NCBI GenBank assembly: GCA_025350985.1
Contig: JANXWU010000537.1
Location: 1-5,053, forward strand
Direction of reading: 5' to 3'
Length of the DNA: 5,053 nt
Source of the DNA: Spartobacteria bacterium
GTDB taxonomy: Bacteria > Verrucomicrobiota > Verrucomicrobiia > Chthoniobacterales > Chthoniobacteraceae
Shown: positions 4,896 through 5,053 of the stretch, piece by piece
How the letters are laid out: each line of letters opens with the position of its first letter
Numbering within the stretch: position 1 is the stretch's first letter
Position numbers and translations under genes: made by a program
Notes under the pieces: model-generated
Databases searched by the model: none
What the model saw: only the letters and a program-made list of their open reading frames with translations
Told to the model about the DNA's origin: nothing

Positions 4896-5053
4896 TCATA
4901 AAAACGAAAACCCGGCCGCGCTGCACAGTTCGAGAAAGTCCCGCCAGCCCACCTCCAGCCACGGATCGGCGAGGCGCATCGCGAGCGCGGTCTGTGCCGC
5001 GATATGCTCCATCGTGGCGTTGGAAATGCGACACACCGTCGGCCCCGAGCATC
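4896..5053 (-). CDS. C-terminal end of an unidentified protein (5' truncated by window edge)
   Basis: A minus-strand frame enters at the right edge (first full codon 5051-5049) and runs 51 codons to a TGA at 4898-4896. Its codons favour G or C at the third position like the other GC-rich genes, with a credible composition: an amphipathic helix around Met-Glu-His-Ile-Ala-Ala-Gln-Thr-Ala-Leu, then Trp-Leu-Glu-Val-Gly-Trp-Arg-Asp-Phe-Leu-Glu-Leu-Cys. The end is Ala-Gly-Phe-Ser-Phe-Leu. No start is in view unless an internal ATG (codon 14) is used, so this is most likely a partial gene. I do not recognise the family. It is on the same strand as the small-protein gene, 187 nt upstream of it, with promoter-like copy 2 in between, so the small gene probably has its own promoter. 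Confidence 0.65.
   Translation of the reverse strand, partial: CSGPTVCRISNATMEHIAAQTALAMRLADPWLEVGWRDFLELCSAAGFSFL

Noticed and set aside
4720..5052. 110-aa minus-strand frame across the promoter-like copy 2
   Set aside because: It covers AT-rich non-coding sequence and competes with the better-supported startless frame ending at 4896; its composition is not protein-like.

Overview
The window is a mostly GC-rich bacterial chromosome segment with an AT-richer left end. Hand counts give 27/60 G+C for bases 361-420 and 46/60 for bases 1441-1500. The gene content, the weak Shine-Dalgarno sites and a scattered repeat of a kind common in soil bacterial genomes would fit a Verrucomicrobiota-like organism, but nothing here proves the phylum.

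Left part (1-921): the 3' end of an ImmA/IrrE-type antitoxin gene overlaps a DUF4411 PIN-like toxin gene by 4 nt. The toxin stop codon directly abuts the 3' end of a minus-strand tRNA-like gene (822-921). That tRNA has normal acceptor, D and T arms, but its anticodon loop carries about 28 extra nucleotides that fold as a continuation of the anticodon stem, so no ordinary 7-nt anticodon loop exists. A short spacer follows, ending in a dispersed-repeat fragment (1011-1048).

Middle (1049-2779, minus strand): a PA0069/SplB-like radical SAM protein and, upstream of it, a thioredoxin-fold redoxin with a CxxC motif. These look like ordinary housekeeping or accessory genes. A divergent intergenic region of about 300 bp (2780-3076) carries a promoter-like motif and a strong inverted repeat with an ATG in its loop.

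Right part (3077-5053): a GAF-like protein overlaps a compact cytosolic subtilisin-like (S8) protease on the plus strand. Converging on them is a minus-strand gene for an 82-aa acidic protein, and the startless C-terminal end of another minus-strand gene runs off the right edge. The same 17-bp sequence, with an identical 8-bp element at exactly the same distance, occurs upstream of the GAF-protease unit and of the small-protein gene, each oriented toward its gene. This suggests the two units share a regulator and form one GAF-sensor/protease/small-protein system. The system-level reading is inference. The shared motif and the odd tRNA are direct observations and are the two most interesting features here.
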